From positions 1 through 64,000 of the forward strand of contig CBDFMR010000005.1 in the NCBI GenBank assembly GCA_965249765.1: DNA of 64,000 nucleotides, written 5' to 3'. The position numbers were made by a program, and so were the translations under genes. The notes below the pieces were generated by a model. The model saw only the letters and a list, made by a program, of their open reading frames with translations, was not told the DNA's origin and did not search any database. The DNA is from CBDFMR01 sp965249765 (lineage in GTDB: Bacteria; Bacteroidota; Bacteroidia; Chitinophagales; Saprospiraceae). This document shows, piece after piece, positions 9,304 through 20,700 of the stretch (positions are counted from its first letter, which is position 1; each line of letters opens with the position of its first letter).

Positions 9304-9847
9304 GAGATCCAATTTTAAGTTAATTAATCCTTTACTGTATTTGAGAAGCTGAAACAACACTGTGACCAACTCCCAAATGGGTTTAATAAAATCAATACAT
9401 GAACAGCATATCCATGTAGCTTTTTGGATCTATTATCAACTTAAAATATAGGTTGGAATAAGGCATACAATCTGATACGATTGACGCCAAGGTTCATTAG
9501 GTTTTTAAAATCGGGGGGGGACACATACTAGTTTTCGCTAATATGATAGGACAAATATAAATAAGTTTAATATGTTAGGTAGTAAAATTGAAAAAAATTA
9601 TTTTTTTTATTTTAATAAGTATTCTTGCCATTTGTCTCTGCTTTCTCAATTTGATCCATGCCACACACCTGCATGCATATTACTGGTGCAATCTAAAAAG
9701 ATAGAATACCATGCAGAAAGGACGATGGATTATTCCTCAAAAAAAAAGCCCCCCTTCAATAAATTGAAGAGAGGCCATCCCAAAAACCGATTTTAATATA
9801 ACCCCGTAGTACATAGACTGCGGGGTATATATCATGTAATCAAGTGA
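9304..9847. other. Intergenic region with a G8 tract and the terminator of the next gene
   Basis: The 544 bases hold the 5' leader of the 4849-9303 gene and the terminator at 9748-9775. A run of eight G (9513-9520) lies in the presumed leader. A weak -7 box, TATATTTG on the minus strand (9552-9559), lies upstream of it with no clear -33 partner. I see no convincing gene; a 74-codon frame at 9572 is AT-rich and without family features. Confidence 0.5.
9748..9775 (-). terminator. Rho-independent terminator of the 9848-16681 gene
   Basis: On the minus strand GCCTCTCTTCAAT pairs with ATTGAAGGGGGGC and is followed by nine T residues. It sits about 70 bases after the stop codon and resembles the terminator of the neighbouring paralogue. 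Confidence 0.85.
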
Positions 9848-12800
9848 TTACTCGATTATTATCATCTTCTTAGTAGCAGTGAAGTCACCACTCTCAAGCT
9901 GGTAGTATAATACTCCGCTTGCACCAAGGTCACGATTAGATACTTTTATCTCGTTGTAACCTTTGTCGTAGTCACCTTCTATCACTCTTACTACTTTTCC
10001 TGTCACATCATAGATTGTAACCGACGCTGCATCAGCCGTTGGTAAGTTGAAACCTATCGTTGATGTTACTGAGAATGGGTTTGGCTCATTCTGGAACAAT
10101 GCAAACTCTCCATCGAGAACTGCATCACCTCCTCGCAAGCTCAACTCAACTCCCTGCACCTGATATGTTTCACCAACATATGACTCAGCTGTTGTTACTC
10201 TACTATTGATAGATAACATTTCTGAAATATGCTTAGACTCAGTAACATTCAATACTAGAGTGAAGAGAACTTCATCCGTACCTACAGATACTGCATCTTT
10301 TGAATTCCAACTCATTGTAACGGTTCCATCAGTAAGTAGTGCTGTGTTAACACCATGTACCATATTGATAGCTCCACTTTCTACGTCTACCAATGATGCA
10401 CCATTAAGATTCATCGTATACTGGTATCCATAGATAGATGCAAAGTTTCCACTTGTCACATCTACTTTCACTGTACCTACTGCCATATCAGCATCAGCAA
10501 CTTCTAGCTTGAGGCTAGCATTGCTTCTACTCTCTGAGCTTACACTCTGAGCATTGGCTTCAGCACTTAGGTTGACGTCTCCAATCTTGACTGCTACAAA
10601 ATCCTCAGCCATCATATTATCTTGAAGATTGTCCACTTCCTTGTACTTATCTACTGGGAATGGATCAAGTATGTCAGCAAACACTTGGTCAGCATCAACT
10701 GCTATCCAACTCACATTGCTTGGTAACTCATCGAATACACCCAAGATCAACTTTCTCAAGATTAACAAGTCTGTAGCACTTACGTCCTCATTGTCATTGA
10801 TATCAGCTGCAATCACCTTGTATGGGCTATCTAGTAGCTGTATTCCCAAGATGTGCTTCTGAATGATCAAGAGGTCAAGTGTACTTACACCGTTCATGTA
10901 ATCGGTATTACTATTTCCACTTAATACATAATTAATACCTAGCACATTGTCTGCGAATACATAATCTCCAGCATCAGTCATCTGATGTACAGGGAATTGA
11001 TTTCCTAGTGCATCAGCATCATTCGTCATCTCGATATCAGTAACACCTTCACCGAATTCAGTATTTACATGTCCTCCGATCTCTCTACCTTGACCCTCGC
11101 AGTTCTCACCACCTATCGTCATAGTAATCGTACAGTAGTCGATGTTACCGCCAAAGATCTCAGCATCAACTTCTCCTCTCCATGCAAGCTGGGCTTTCTC
11201 ATCCCATACATACATTCTCACCTCATTTTCTCCACACTCTGTAAAGATGTGTCCTTCACAGTTGCTTCCATCCCAGTAATGCCATACTCCGCTAACATAA
11301 TTAGCTGGGTGAGGCCATTCGAATAATCTCATGAACTGTCCACTATTGTTAAAGTAGTGTCCTAGGTTATAAGCGTAGTCACCAGCTGATTGTACCCACT
11401 CTACACCAGGTCCTACCTCACTAAATGTAAACCATAAATCCTCAGAATCAGAACAATTGTCATATGATCCTAGATCAAAATCACAAGCCCATACTTCTAC
11501 CATTCCAGGATCTCCCTCCATCAGCGCTGTACTTACATCGACACAGTATGGCGTCGGTGCTTTCTTGTCAGTCACCATAAATGTGCTGCTGCAGCTTGTT
11601 ACATTACCACAACCATCTGTCACTTTCCATACTACCTTATGGTTGTACATACTTCCAGGTATAGTAAGATTAGCCGGTGGTACTCCTAGATTTAGTGATA
11701 GTTCTTCACCACTAGCTGTAGGTACAACTGGTACTCTGATAGCACCCGGGATAGACTCATCGAAGCTTGTAAATAATACATCTACTATACCATCCCCCCA
11801 AAGGTCTACTTCTACATGCCACTTGAGCCATACTACTGTATCACACGCTCCTGCATCAAATGCAGTATTCTTAAGAATGACTTCATGATTGATACAAGCT
11901 GCATCTACATTGAAACACTCATCATTGCAATCCATCTCTGGAGGATCATTGTCCAAGTACTTAACTTCCTGGATATATGTCCAGTATCCTAGGATCACTT
12001 CATCATCGAGAGGATCATCGACTGTATTCAAGTCTGGATCGTCTTCCTTAAACTGACACCAGTCGATCACTGTAAAGTAGTTCAACACTTTGAAGCAAGC
12101 TCCTGATTCAAACTCGAAGGTATCACTAGCCGTAAGTGTCCATGCTACTAAACTACAAGGCGTATCATTCCATGATGGCTCGCCCGGAGCTCTATCACAG
12201 TTAGGTGGATTGTTTACTTGATCACGAGGCCAGTCAATCTGTCCATCAAATTCATAAGGTGAATCAATAGTTATCTCCTGTGGTCCACAAATTGTTGTAG
12301 CCTCAATGCCATCTAACATCTGATTACCATTAAAATCTATATACCAGAATCTGAATATAGTACCTACATTACATGCATTGGTGCCTCCTTGATCATTGTA
12401 CCAAACATCCAAATCTCCACAGATACCAAATGCCCTAGCTGTACCAGCCATGTCGAGATCATTATAATCCATATCACATGTCAATTCTACATCTGGAGGA
12501 CAAATAAGGATAGGCGTAGACTTATCTTCTACTCTTACATCTGTCCAACCTTCATTATAGTTGTCTCCAGAAGAGCCATATACACCATCCATATCTGCAT
12601 CATCCCATACTCTTAACCATACTTTCACCATACCAAATCTAACTCCGTCTTCTTCATCAGTAAGATCAGCACAACATACTTTTACATACGCACCACCATC
12701 CAAATCACGATTATGATCCTGAGGATGGTTTGTGTTGTCATACGTAACGTTCTGGTTATGAGGTGGATTGAAAATTGGATTTACATTGCCACAAGCAGGA

Positions 12801-15800
12801 TCTCCTGCAGGTCTTCTGACCTCAAGGTATACACCAGTACATCCATCATAACTTCCATTATCTACATGATACGTATGGATTCTACCAGTGCCTCTATCGG
12901 TAGTACCGTCAGAGGTGAGGCTGATCACTATATTCTGAAGCGTAATTACTGTCGGAGCAGAGCCATCAAAGACTACAAAGTTGAGATTCTTTGTGGTTAC
13001 ATTACCACAGCAATCAGAAACAGTATATGTAAGTACGTGAGTACCCTTAGGTGCATCAAATACATTGTTACCTATAATAACCATAGGACTTCCATCTTCC
13101 AAAGATCCAGATACTGATACAGATGTATAATCAGAACATGCATCATGCGCCCATACCGTAGGTAGTGGTCCACTGTATACACAGTTCCATGGATTAGCTG
13201 ATACTAGAGAGTCACCTGTAATCTCGCTGATCGTCGGTGGTTCCTCGTCAAGACGCTTGATTACTTGCGTAAATGTTACAGGTCCTGACGCAGCATCACA
13301 CCAGTCAATGACGGTCCATGTACGGATCGCTTTAAATATCTCATCGCCACATAATCCACCGCAAGCAGGGATTACTTGGTCACTGTATGCACTAACAACC
13401 GTTCCTTTGCATATCATAGGTCCTACTCCTTCACCCACATCAGGTACAGGATCGTCACAATTCAACTTAATGACTGGATCAAGGATAGGGAAGTCGATAG
13501 CAATAGAACTGTTTGGGATGGTTATCAGGTGTGAGCAAGTATGCTCATTCCCTTTATTATCTGTACAAGTCCAAGTTCTCTCTATTATAATATCATCACA
13601 TTCATCGTCACTAAGAGTAACATCTCGAAAAGGAGTACATGTAACAGTAGAACCACATCCATCGCCATCCGCTACTGTAGGAGCAGAATATATTTCAACA
13701 TCACGAGTTCTAATAAATACAGTAACTTCATCGACGGTGCCGCCAAAAAAACCATTTGATCTTACATTTACTTGCCAATCACCATTAACAGTCTCCCCAT
13801 CAAAAGCAGACAATGGCTCCTGTGGCTGGAATGGTCCTTCAGCAGCAGGCAAATTGTTGCATGTAGCATGAAGGGTAGCGTAGTCATCAGCTGCTTCATC
13901 ATCAAATACAAGATCAAAATTATCTCCGAAACACCCGCCAGATTGGATATCGGGGTGGTTAATCTGGGTAAGCAAATCGACAATCGTACCATCAGGAGAC
14001 TGCATACTAAATGACAAATTACCAACCCAAGCATGTGTGACCTTAACAACTACATCTACATCAAGTACAGTTGAGCCAGCAGGTGCTGCTACAACAGGTA
14101 TCCTATCTGCAAAGTTGGCAAGAGCGAAAATTCGTGTAGGTGGATTACCATTGTCAAGAGTACTACCAGAAACCTCTCCAATTAACAATGCTCCTACAGG
14201 CAATAGAGGATCGGTCACATCTGAACAATGGAGAACAACGTCATCACAGCCTTCTATTGCTATAGGAAACTTATCTTCAAGCATAAATGTACCCCAGCAA
14301 GAAATATCAGTATTACGATCTGTAACTGTAACCGTATATGGTCCAGCCATTCCATCCCATCCGGGTCCTGCTGTAACTGTTACAGCATCCGATCCATTAC
14401 TGTTCTCGGTAACACTAATTCTACTATCCATGTCTGAGATCGTCACGACATAATCTTCATAACAACCATATGGACCTCCTTCGAGGATCATATCTGGAGT
14501 AATGATGGCTTCACAGCCTTGATCTACAGAAATATTTATGTGGTCATTACATGCCAGTGAAATCACCTGCAATTCTTCAGGGAATTCATTTACTGTGACA
14601 GTAAATGAACATTCAGCCATATTGCCTTCTCCATCCAATGCAGAATAGGTAAGCGTATGAGTACCTCTAGGGAATATATCACCGCTGGCATATTCATTAG
14701 CAGGGTCTGGAAAGGTGGGAAATATAAACGGAGCGACAGCGGTACCGTGTACCTGCATCCATGAAGGTCCTACATTAAAAAAGAGCCGATGCGGAACAAA
14801 AAGGAGGGGATTAGGAGTCCTCCCAACGCTCACTGCGCAAGTACCTCCTATGTATGCATTCGAAAGAGAATTACGAAGTATTCCTACAGCTGAAACATCT
14901 ATAGTTGACGCAGCCTCAATTACAAGAATATCAGTACCCAAAAGTACACTTGGAGTAGAGAAAGTAAAATTTTGCACAAAAGGATCAGCTGCTGCTGGAG
15001 AAGCAACATTGACTGTAGTAGTATTAATCAATGTAGCTATATTAAGATCTAAATTCTCACCTGGCCCTGGTACAGCAGAAACTGTATATAGATTTACTAT
15101 AATGTCTATTGGTCCAGGCCATTGACGACGAAAATCCCATAACGCTACCTTGACAGAATCAATGACGAACGTACTCGGTGCGCCCATCGTTTCTAAATCA
15201 TAAAGTTGAGCATGATTTGTTACATTGCCATTTCCACAACCTCCTGAAGTAAAAAAGTCTGCCTGATCGAATGGTACATTATGTGTCAACAGAGATTTAG
15301 ATGGACATGCTCCACTCGCATTCACCACGTATCCTACTGACGCGCCACACTCACCTGCATCAAGATTGACGACAATGTCACCAGGACACTCTATGATAGG
15401 AGGTACGTCATAAATGACCGTTACATCAACAGTACAAGACTTCTTAGTTCCAAAAAAATCCTGTGTTGTAAAAGTAACCGTAGTCACACCTATAGGGTAA
15501 ACGTCAGATGCGTCATCCGTTCCATTATAGTCATTGGTAAAAGGAGGAGGACCTACTGCTGCAACTTCAGGAATACAAATGCTGGCAGACAATGTCTGAG
15601 AAGCACATATATTATTTACGTCAATATCCGCGTCTATGGTATAAGATATCATACCGTCTGCTGCCCAAGTGCAAAAATCAACAGGATCAAGCACTGCCGT
15701 GATACAAAACTGACCATTACAATCGCCCTGAGTCTCATCACCGACATATATTACATCACCATTGGCGTCAGTCACATCACTTCCACCTTCATCCTTAACA

Positions 15801-16681
15801 GCCACCTGCTCGTCCTCAGAACTACCGAAGTCTCCCTCTACACAAATCTCTACTTTCATCATAACGATGGCAGGATCTAGGGGACATACCGTAGGATCTA
15901 CAGGAATATTAACAGTCGTTGCCTGAAGGTCAGGATTAGGATCACCAGTGCCTACATCAAAGATGAGGTCTGTAGTATTCGTGATGGTCTCTACACAATT
16001 TCCGGTAAGGAAAGATGCTACACAACCTGAATTAATTACAGGAGCATTTACTGTAACAAATGCAGTACACTCTCCCTCAACCAGTAATATTATTGGAGCA
16101 GGGTCTGCGGGACATGTGATGGTACAAAGATCCTCAACTAGAGTTCCTACTGAACTGAATACTCCAAAGTTTCCTCCTGGTCCAGTACACCGCCCATTAC
16201 ATCGGTCCCCATCGCCTTGAATGTCAATCGTGAAGGGTATGGGACCTGCGGCTCCTACCGGAGCGACCACCGTCAACACAAAGGTCTCAATGTCAATAAA
16301 AGGCCCAAAAGTAGATCTTGAACCAAGGACACAACCAGGATCTCCTGTGATCAACACATTTCCACCCTCCATACAGACGACACCACCTCCACTTCCATTT
16401 CCCCCATTAATAGGAGGAGTAAAGGTCGCCGTCCAGCCTGCAGGAAATGTGAATGTGACAAAATCAGCCCACTCTCTAGAACCAATAAAAGGCTCGAACA
16501 GAAAAAAAGGATCAAAGATATCAATTCGGACAGTCACCGTACTGGCCCCGCCAGAGATGTATGTACCTGTAACAGTAAACCTAGCATCCATATCAGCCAT
16601 GGCTGTCGTACTCACACCAAAAAAGGCTACGCAGCCTAGCATGAGCGACTTTATGTATTTAGTAAATATTTTCATTTTCAT
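9848..16681 (-). CDS. Giant T9SS-exported surface protein with HYR-like modules, P-domain, dockerin-like and cohesin-like domains
   Basis: Predicted surface protein of 2277 aa. The ATG at 16681 gives a clean signal peptide (MKMKIFTKYIKSLMLGCVAF to TAMA); an upstream ATG at 16705 is less likely. Recognisable parts in order are: an N-terminal beta-rich region; HYR-type modules (PPIIECPGDIVVNLD near residue 430); a module with SLACNDHINISVDQGCE and SCWGTFMLEDKFP; a proprotein-convertase P-domain at about 840-994 (VTHAWVGNLSFSMQSPDGT, then FDGETVNGDWQV); repeated RTWTVIDWC modules; a dockerin-like segment at about 1928-1987 (GVSTLDLLIIQKHILG, AADINDNEDVSATDLL); a cohesin-like domain at about 2054-2187; and a type A sorting domain over the last 85 residues (FALFQNEPNPFSVTSTIGFN). 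No enzyme motif is seen. It appears to be transcribed alone. Role is unknown; scaffold or adhesin is inferred from domains. Confidence 0.88.
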   Translation of the reverse strand: MKMKIFTKYIKSLMLGCVAFFGVSTTAMADMDARFTVTGTYISGGASTVTVRIDIFDPFFLFEPFIGSREWADFVTFTFPAGWTATFTPPINGGNGSGGGVVCMEGGNVLITGDPGCVLGSRSTFGPFIDIETFVLTVVAPVGAAGPIPFTIDIQGDGDRCNGRCTGPGGNFGVFSSVGTLVEDLCTITCPADPAPIILLVEGECTAFVTVNAPVINSGCVASFLTGNCVETITNTTDLIFDVGTGDPNPDLQATTVNIPVDPTVCPLDPAIVMMKVEICVEGDFGSSEDEQVAVKDEGGSDVTDANGDVIYVGDETQGDCNGQFCITAVLDPVDFCTWAADGMISYTIDADIDVNNICASQTLSASICIPEVAAVGPPPFTNDYNGTDDASDVYPIGVTTVTFTTQDFFGTKKSCTVDVTVIYDVPPIIECPGDIVVNLDAGECGASVGYVVNASGACPSKSLLTHNVPFDQADFFTSGGCGNGNVTNHAQLYDLETMGAPSTFVIDSVKVALWDFRRQWPGPIDIIVNLYTVSAVPGPGENLDLNIATLINTTTVNVASPAAADPFVQNFTFSTPSVLLGTDILVIEAASTIDVSAVGILRNSLSNAYIGGTCAVSVGRTPNPLLFVPHRLFFNVGPSWMQVHGTAVAPFIFPTFPDPANEYASGDIFPRGTHTLTYSALDGEGNMAECSFTVTVNEFPEELQVISLACNDHINISVDQGCEAIITPDMILEGGPYGCYEDYVVTISDMDSRISVTENSNGSDAVTVTAGPGWDGMAGPYTVTVTDRNTDISCWGTFMLEDKFPIAIEGCDDVVLHCSDVTDPLLPVGALLIGEVSGSTLDNGNPPTRIFALANFADRIPVVAAPAGSTVLDVDVVVKVTHAWVGNLSFSMQSPDGTIVDLLTQINHPDIQSGGCFGDNFDLVFDDEAADDYATLHATCNNLPAAEGPFQPQEPLSAFDGETVNGDWQVNVRSNGFFGGTVDEVTVFIRTRDVEIYSAPTVADGDGCGSTVTCTPFRDVTLSDDECDDIIIERTWTCTDNKGNEHTCSHLITIPNSSIAIDFPILDPVIKLNCDDPVPDVGEGVGPMICKGTVVSAYSDQVIPACGGLCGDEIFKAIRTWTVIDWCDAASGPVTFTQVIKRLDEEPPTISEITGDSLVSANPWNCVYSGPLPTVWAHDACSDYTSVSVSGSLEDGSPMVIIGNNVFDAPKGTHVLTYTVSDCCGNVTTKNLNFVVFDGSAPTVITLQNIVISLTSDGTTDRGTGRIHTYHVDNGSYDGCTGVYLEVRRPAGDPACGNVNPIFNPPHNQNVTYDNTNHPQDHNRDLDGGAYVKVCCADLTDEEDGVRFGMVKVWLRVWDDADMDGVYGSSGDNYNEGWTDVRVEDKSTPILICPPDVELTCDMDYNDLDMAGTARAFGICGDLDVWYNDQGGTNACNVGTIFRFWYIDFNGNQMLDGIEATTICGPQEITIDSPYEFDGQIDWPRDQVNNPPNCDRAPGEPSWNDTPCSLVAWTLTASDTFEFESGACFKVLNYFTVIDWCQFKEDDPDLNTVDDPLDDEVILGYWTYIQEVKYLDNDPPEMDCNDECFNVDAACINHEVILKNTAFDAGACDTVVWLKWHVEVDLWGDGIVDVLFTSFDESIPGAIRVPVVPTASGEELSLNLGVPPANLTIPGSMYNHKVVWKVTDGCGNVTSCSSTFMVTDKKAPTPYCVDVSTALMEGDPGMVEVWACDFDLGSYDNCSDSEDLWFTFSEVGPGVEWVQSAGDYAYNLGHYFNNSGQFMRLFEWPHPANYVSGVWHYWDGSNCEGHIFTECGENEVRMYVWDEKAQLAWRGEVDAEIFGGNIDYCTITMTIGGENCEGQGREIGGHVNTEFGEGVTDIEMTNDADALGNQFPVHQMTDAGDYVFADNVLGINYVLSGNSNTDYMNGVSTLDLLIIQKHILGIQLLDSPYKVIAADINDNEDVSATDLLILRKLILGVFDELPSNVSWIAVDADQVFADILDPFPVDKYKEVDNLQDNMMAEDFVAVKIGDVNLSAEANAQSVSSESRSNASLKLEVADADMAVGTVKVDVTSGNFASIYGYQYTMNLNGASLVDVESGAINMVHGVNTALLTDGTVTMSWNSKDAVSVGTDEVLFTLVLNVTESKHISEMLSINSRVTTAESYVGETYQVQGVELSLRGGDAVLDGEFALFQNEPNPFSVTSTIGFNLPTADAASVTIYDVTGKVVRVIEGDYDKGYNEIKVSNRDLGASGVLYYQLESGDFTATKKMIIIE

Positions 16682-16705
16682 GAGATTGAGTTTTTGGTTA
16701 TTCAT

Positions 16706-17142
16706 TTAATTTGTTACGAGATCGTATACATCAAAATATAGAGCTTCCATGTCCACAGCCACTGAAAATCTCCTCGATCTTGCCAGGGCAGACATATAGC
16801 CATCATTAATAATTTCATACATGTCGGTAATTTCATACATGTCGGTAATTTCATACATGTCGGATTCGCCATGCTTCATTATTCTAGTATAGAAATACCT
16901 TAAGTACTCCATTTTCGCACCGTTATACGCCTCTTGAGCGCCTTCTTGTTCGATTTGAAATAAACTTTTGATTTCACCCTGAATGAGCGTAATCAGCGAA
17001 GGTTAGTTGCATCATTAACATAAGTAGCAACTGAACCCACCTGTGCAGATAAATTCGATACGGAAAAGAAAAGCCCAAATGCGATCAGAAAGGTAAAAAC
17101 CCCTCGTGATGCATGAGTAAGTAATAAAAAATTCCTTTTCAT
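16706..17142 (-). pseudogene. Small secreted protein gene broken by one frameshift, with three DMYEIT repeats
   Basis: From the ATG at 17142 the frame encodes a signal peptide (MKRNFLLLTHASRGVFTFLI to LSAQ) and then VGSVATYVNDATNLR before a TGA near 16996. Reading on in another frame gives ITLIQGEIKSLFQIEQEG, MEYLRYFYTRIMKHGE, three copies of DMYEI(T) from an 18-bp tandem repeat (about 16808-16862), and an end at LYFDVYDLVTN. One lost base near 16995-17000 would restore a protein of about 145 aa. The 25 bases up to and past its ATG nearly match those of the 9848-16681 gene, so the promoter side looks intact. I do not recognise the family. It could also be a real loss of function or a sequencing error. 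Confidence 0.6.
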
Positions 17143-17688
17143 GAGATTGAGTTTTGGTTATTAAATTTTTATTATTTCAGAATATGTTATCCATACCTAT
17201 AGTGTACGCAGAGCTCTCGCCACAACGTACAAATGCAGAACATCCTACTTTTGGATGATCTGAAGATCAAATACAATAAAAACCAAAGAAAAACTTTAAA
17301 GAGAAAACTCAGGTGATTGAGATTGAGTAATCGCTATTAAAAGCACGGCTATATGGTTATGATCGATTTCGTCTAAGTTCTGTTCATCAACAGAAACAAT
17401 GAATGCTTGTCTAAGGCATCAAGACAAAGATACACTTTAGGTCATGGTTTGCACCTCATACATAAAAAAAATTTACATATTATTTTTTTTAATGTGTTTG
17501 GGTTTGGTAATGATCGATTTGGTGCATAAGTTAAGGATTTTATTGCTTATCCGAGTCGGACTTGTCTTTCGTCGAGAGGTTGAAAACCTTCGACTCATGG
17601 AGGTGAGGGTTGATGGATTAGAGATGAGGGAAAGCGGATTGCGGTCGCAGCAACTTAAGAAACAATAGTGAAACTTGTAAAATAAAAA
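17143..17688. other. Intergenic region, no gene recognised
   Basis: Holds the presumed upstream region of the broken gene that ends at 17142. A plus-strand frame at 17444-17668 has a hydrophobic start, but its composition and lack of any family motif give no support. Nothing else is visible before the terminator at 17689. Confidence 0.4.
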
Positions 17689-17719
17689 AGCCCTTGCCGA
17701 CTAGAAAGCGACAAGGGCT
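17689..17719 (-). terminator. Rho-independent terminator of the 17743-21684 gene
   Basis: On the minus strand AGCCCTTGTCG pairs with CGGCAAGGGCT around a TTTCTAGT-type loop, followed by TTTTTTATTTT. It lies 24 bases after the stop codon. Confidence 0.88.
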
Positions 17720-17742
17720 TATATTGATTTTATCCTATATTA

Positions 17743-20700
17743 CTACTTACGAAGAGCAATCATTCTCTTAGTTGCAGTAAATTCTCCAGCATCTAATCTA
17801 TAATAAAGGACACCACTTGCATCCAATGTTTCTAGATCTAAGCTAAGTACATTGCTTCCTTTGTCGAAAGAGTCGTTGTATACTTTCAGTACCTTACCGG
17901 TAACGTCATATACTGTTACTGACGCCTTCATAGCTTCAGGAAGTGTAAATTCAATTGTAGTCTGCGATACAAATGGGTTTGGTTTGTTTTGTGCTAGGTT
18001 AAATTCGTCTTTGCTCGTGCTATCTCCATCTCTAAAGTTCAATTTGAGCTCAGAAATATTCAAGTCACTATTGTAAATCTCACTCACTGTATGACTAGAG
18101 GACATATTCACTGCATTGCTTAGTCTTCCATTGGCTTTTGCTACAAATTCAATTCTATATAGAACGTCATTGCTAGTTACAGCATCCACAGAAGTCCAGC
18201 TTGATGTGATAGCTCCGTTGTGTATTCCGAAGTTAGAATCATCTAATTCAAGAACACCATTGGAAAATCCTTTGTACTCTAATAAACTATTGTCAAAATC
18301 CAGTGTATATTGGAATCCTTCAATTCTGTCAAAGTCCTCTGAAGAAACGGTCAACGCTACAGTCTGTCCAGCAACAAATTGCTGATCGTCGGCGGTAAGG
18401 ATCAGTTTGCTTCCACCTCTATTCTCAGCGATGTCACCCGCAAAATTACTAGCTTGAGCAGAGCCATTGACGTCACCGACTTTTACGGCTACCATATCAT
18501 TATTGGCTGATGTTCCTAGCAATTCTTCAAGATCTATGATTTCATCAAATGGCCATGGATCATTGGCATCAGCAAAATTCTGCTTATCATCAACAAATCT
18601 CCAAGACTCACTGTGTGGTAGCTCGGTAAATACTCCGAGAATCAACTTTCTCAACTCTATCAAGTCAATGGCAGTTACAGAACCACTACCATTGATATCG
18701 GCAGCTATAGATCTGTATGGTGAATCCAATTTAGACAACTGGAGAATATGCTTCTGTATTAGAAGTAAATCCAAGGTTGAAACACCATTCATATGGTCAT
18801 CTTCTTTTACAGCAGATAGTTCAAAGTCACTTCCGATATTGACATCTTTGAACTCAAATATTCCATCATCATCAGTAGTATACTTAGTAAGTTCTCCATC
18901 AATTTCTTGAAGGCTTACTACTACTCTATCTACGCTTGCTCCTTCAGCTGTATTGACACCACCCGCAATCATTGCACCATTGGAGATATCTCCACAAGCA
19001 CCATTATTAACTTGGATGCTGACCAGAGTCTCACAGTAATCTTGATTATCATGCTGATCTGTTACCCATATCTCTACTACTTGAACTCCTAGATCATTAC
19101 ATGTAAATACCATGTTCTTAGTATCATCACAGTTCTTTGTAAATGAGAAACATAGTGGTCCTAGACAGTTATCAAAACTACCCAAGTCAAAATCACTCGC
19201 CCATATTTCTATCTGACCATTTATAGGCATCAATACAGTAGTGATACCACTTAGACAATATGGTGTAGGATTCTTACAATCATTAACCGTAAAGATCTGG
19301 ATACAATCTGTGATGTTTCCACACATATCTTCTACGGTCCATCTGATTCTATGCTCTCCTACAGGATATATACCACTGGCATCATTGCCCTTTAACTGGA
19401 ATCCAAAAGTACCCGTATTAAATAGATCTATCTGATAGTGCCATACAAGTTCATCGTCTGGAGTACACTCATCTGTTGCAGTAGCGATAAAATCTATCTG
19501 ACCTTCACAATCAGGATCATAGACACAGAACTCTACATCAGAGCAATTGTCAAATATTGGTCCATCGTAGTTATTAATCTTAATAACCTGAACTTCTTGC
19601 CAGTATCCTTCGTACGGATATACATCCTCATCGAATTGACACCAGTCAATTACAGTCCAAGTACGTAGTATTTTATAACAAGCTCCATCTACAAACTGGA
19701 ATACTTGATCATTATATGTATGAGCCACGAGACTACATTCATCATCGTAATACAATGGGTATCCCACCAAAGGGTTAGATGGATCGGTATCCACATTCAT
19801 ACAACCCTCTAGAGTCACATGGTCTGGGAAATCGATGTCATCATATTCAAATGGATCATCATCGTAGATCCATAATTCCTGAGGACACTGGTCAGTCCTT
19901 CCACCGGCATCAGTAGCTGTCCATACTCTGGTGATGTGACCTACGCCACACTGATTAAGATCTCCAAAATCTTCCCAGTCTATATCTGGATCATCACAAT
20001 TATCTACTGCTGTAGCATATCCTGTATAGTCAGGATGAAGATCTGCAGGGCAAGTAAGTGTCATATCAGGAGGACAAGTAATAATCGGATCAAGCTTATC
20101 CTGAACAGTCACATTAACCATACAAGAATTTGAATTTCCATTCTCGTCTGTGACTAATAGTACTACCATAATCTCTACTCCTATGTCATCACAGCAGAAA
20201 TATTCAAATTCCTTCCAGATATTGATATTACTACCGCATCCAGGTGTCATCCTTCTTACTTCGAACGAGACATCCGTACAGTTGTCATGACTACCATCAT
20301 CAAATGTCTCAGCATATATGTGAGCCCATCCATTATTGGTAAGCGTAACTACTGTGAATTGATCACAAACAGGAATAGGAGGAGTAGTATCTACTACTTT
20401 TAACTCAAGTCTACAGGTATCTGTATTTCCACAGGCATCTGTAAAGATGTATCTTATCCAAGTACATCCTATATTAAGGTTGTGTAGTGTATATCCCTCA
20501 TCCATTGGAAGTGGACCATCAGGCCATACTCCATCGTCGGTAAAGATACCTGGGGATTCCTCTGGACAATCTTTTACATTAGGTCCTTGAAGATACTCTA
20601 CTGTATAAGTCAAGTCATTACACTCAAATAGAATAATATTTGCATCCTCGGGAGTAGGTAGTGTATAACTAGCCGTACAAGTATAAGGATCTGCTGGTAC

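Noticed and set aside
9572..9796. 74-codon plus-strand frame between two giant genes
   Set aside because: It runs through the A9 tract and the opposite-strand terminator at 9748-9775 and has no recognisable domain.
13257..13871. Long plus-strand frames opposite the giant surface genes (for example 204 codons here)
   Set aside because: They are antisense shadows produced by the codon bias of the minus-strand genes and show no domain.
16808..16862. Short direct repeats as a CRISPR or attachment site
   Set aside because: The 18-bp repeats are back to back and in frame (DMYEIT), so they are a coding tandem repeat.
17444..17668. 74-codon plus-strand frame with a hydrophobic start
   Set aside because: No family motif, atypical composition and a position in a leader/terminator region; the hydrophobic part comes from T-rich sequence.
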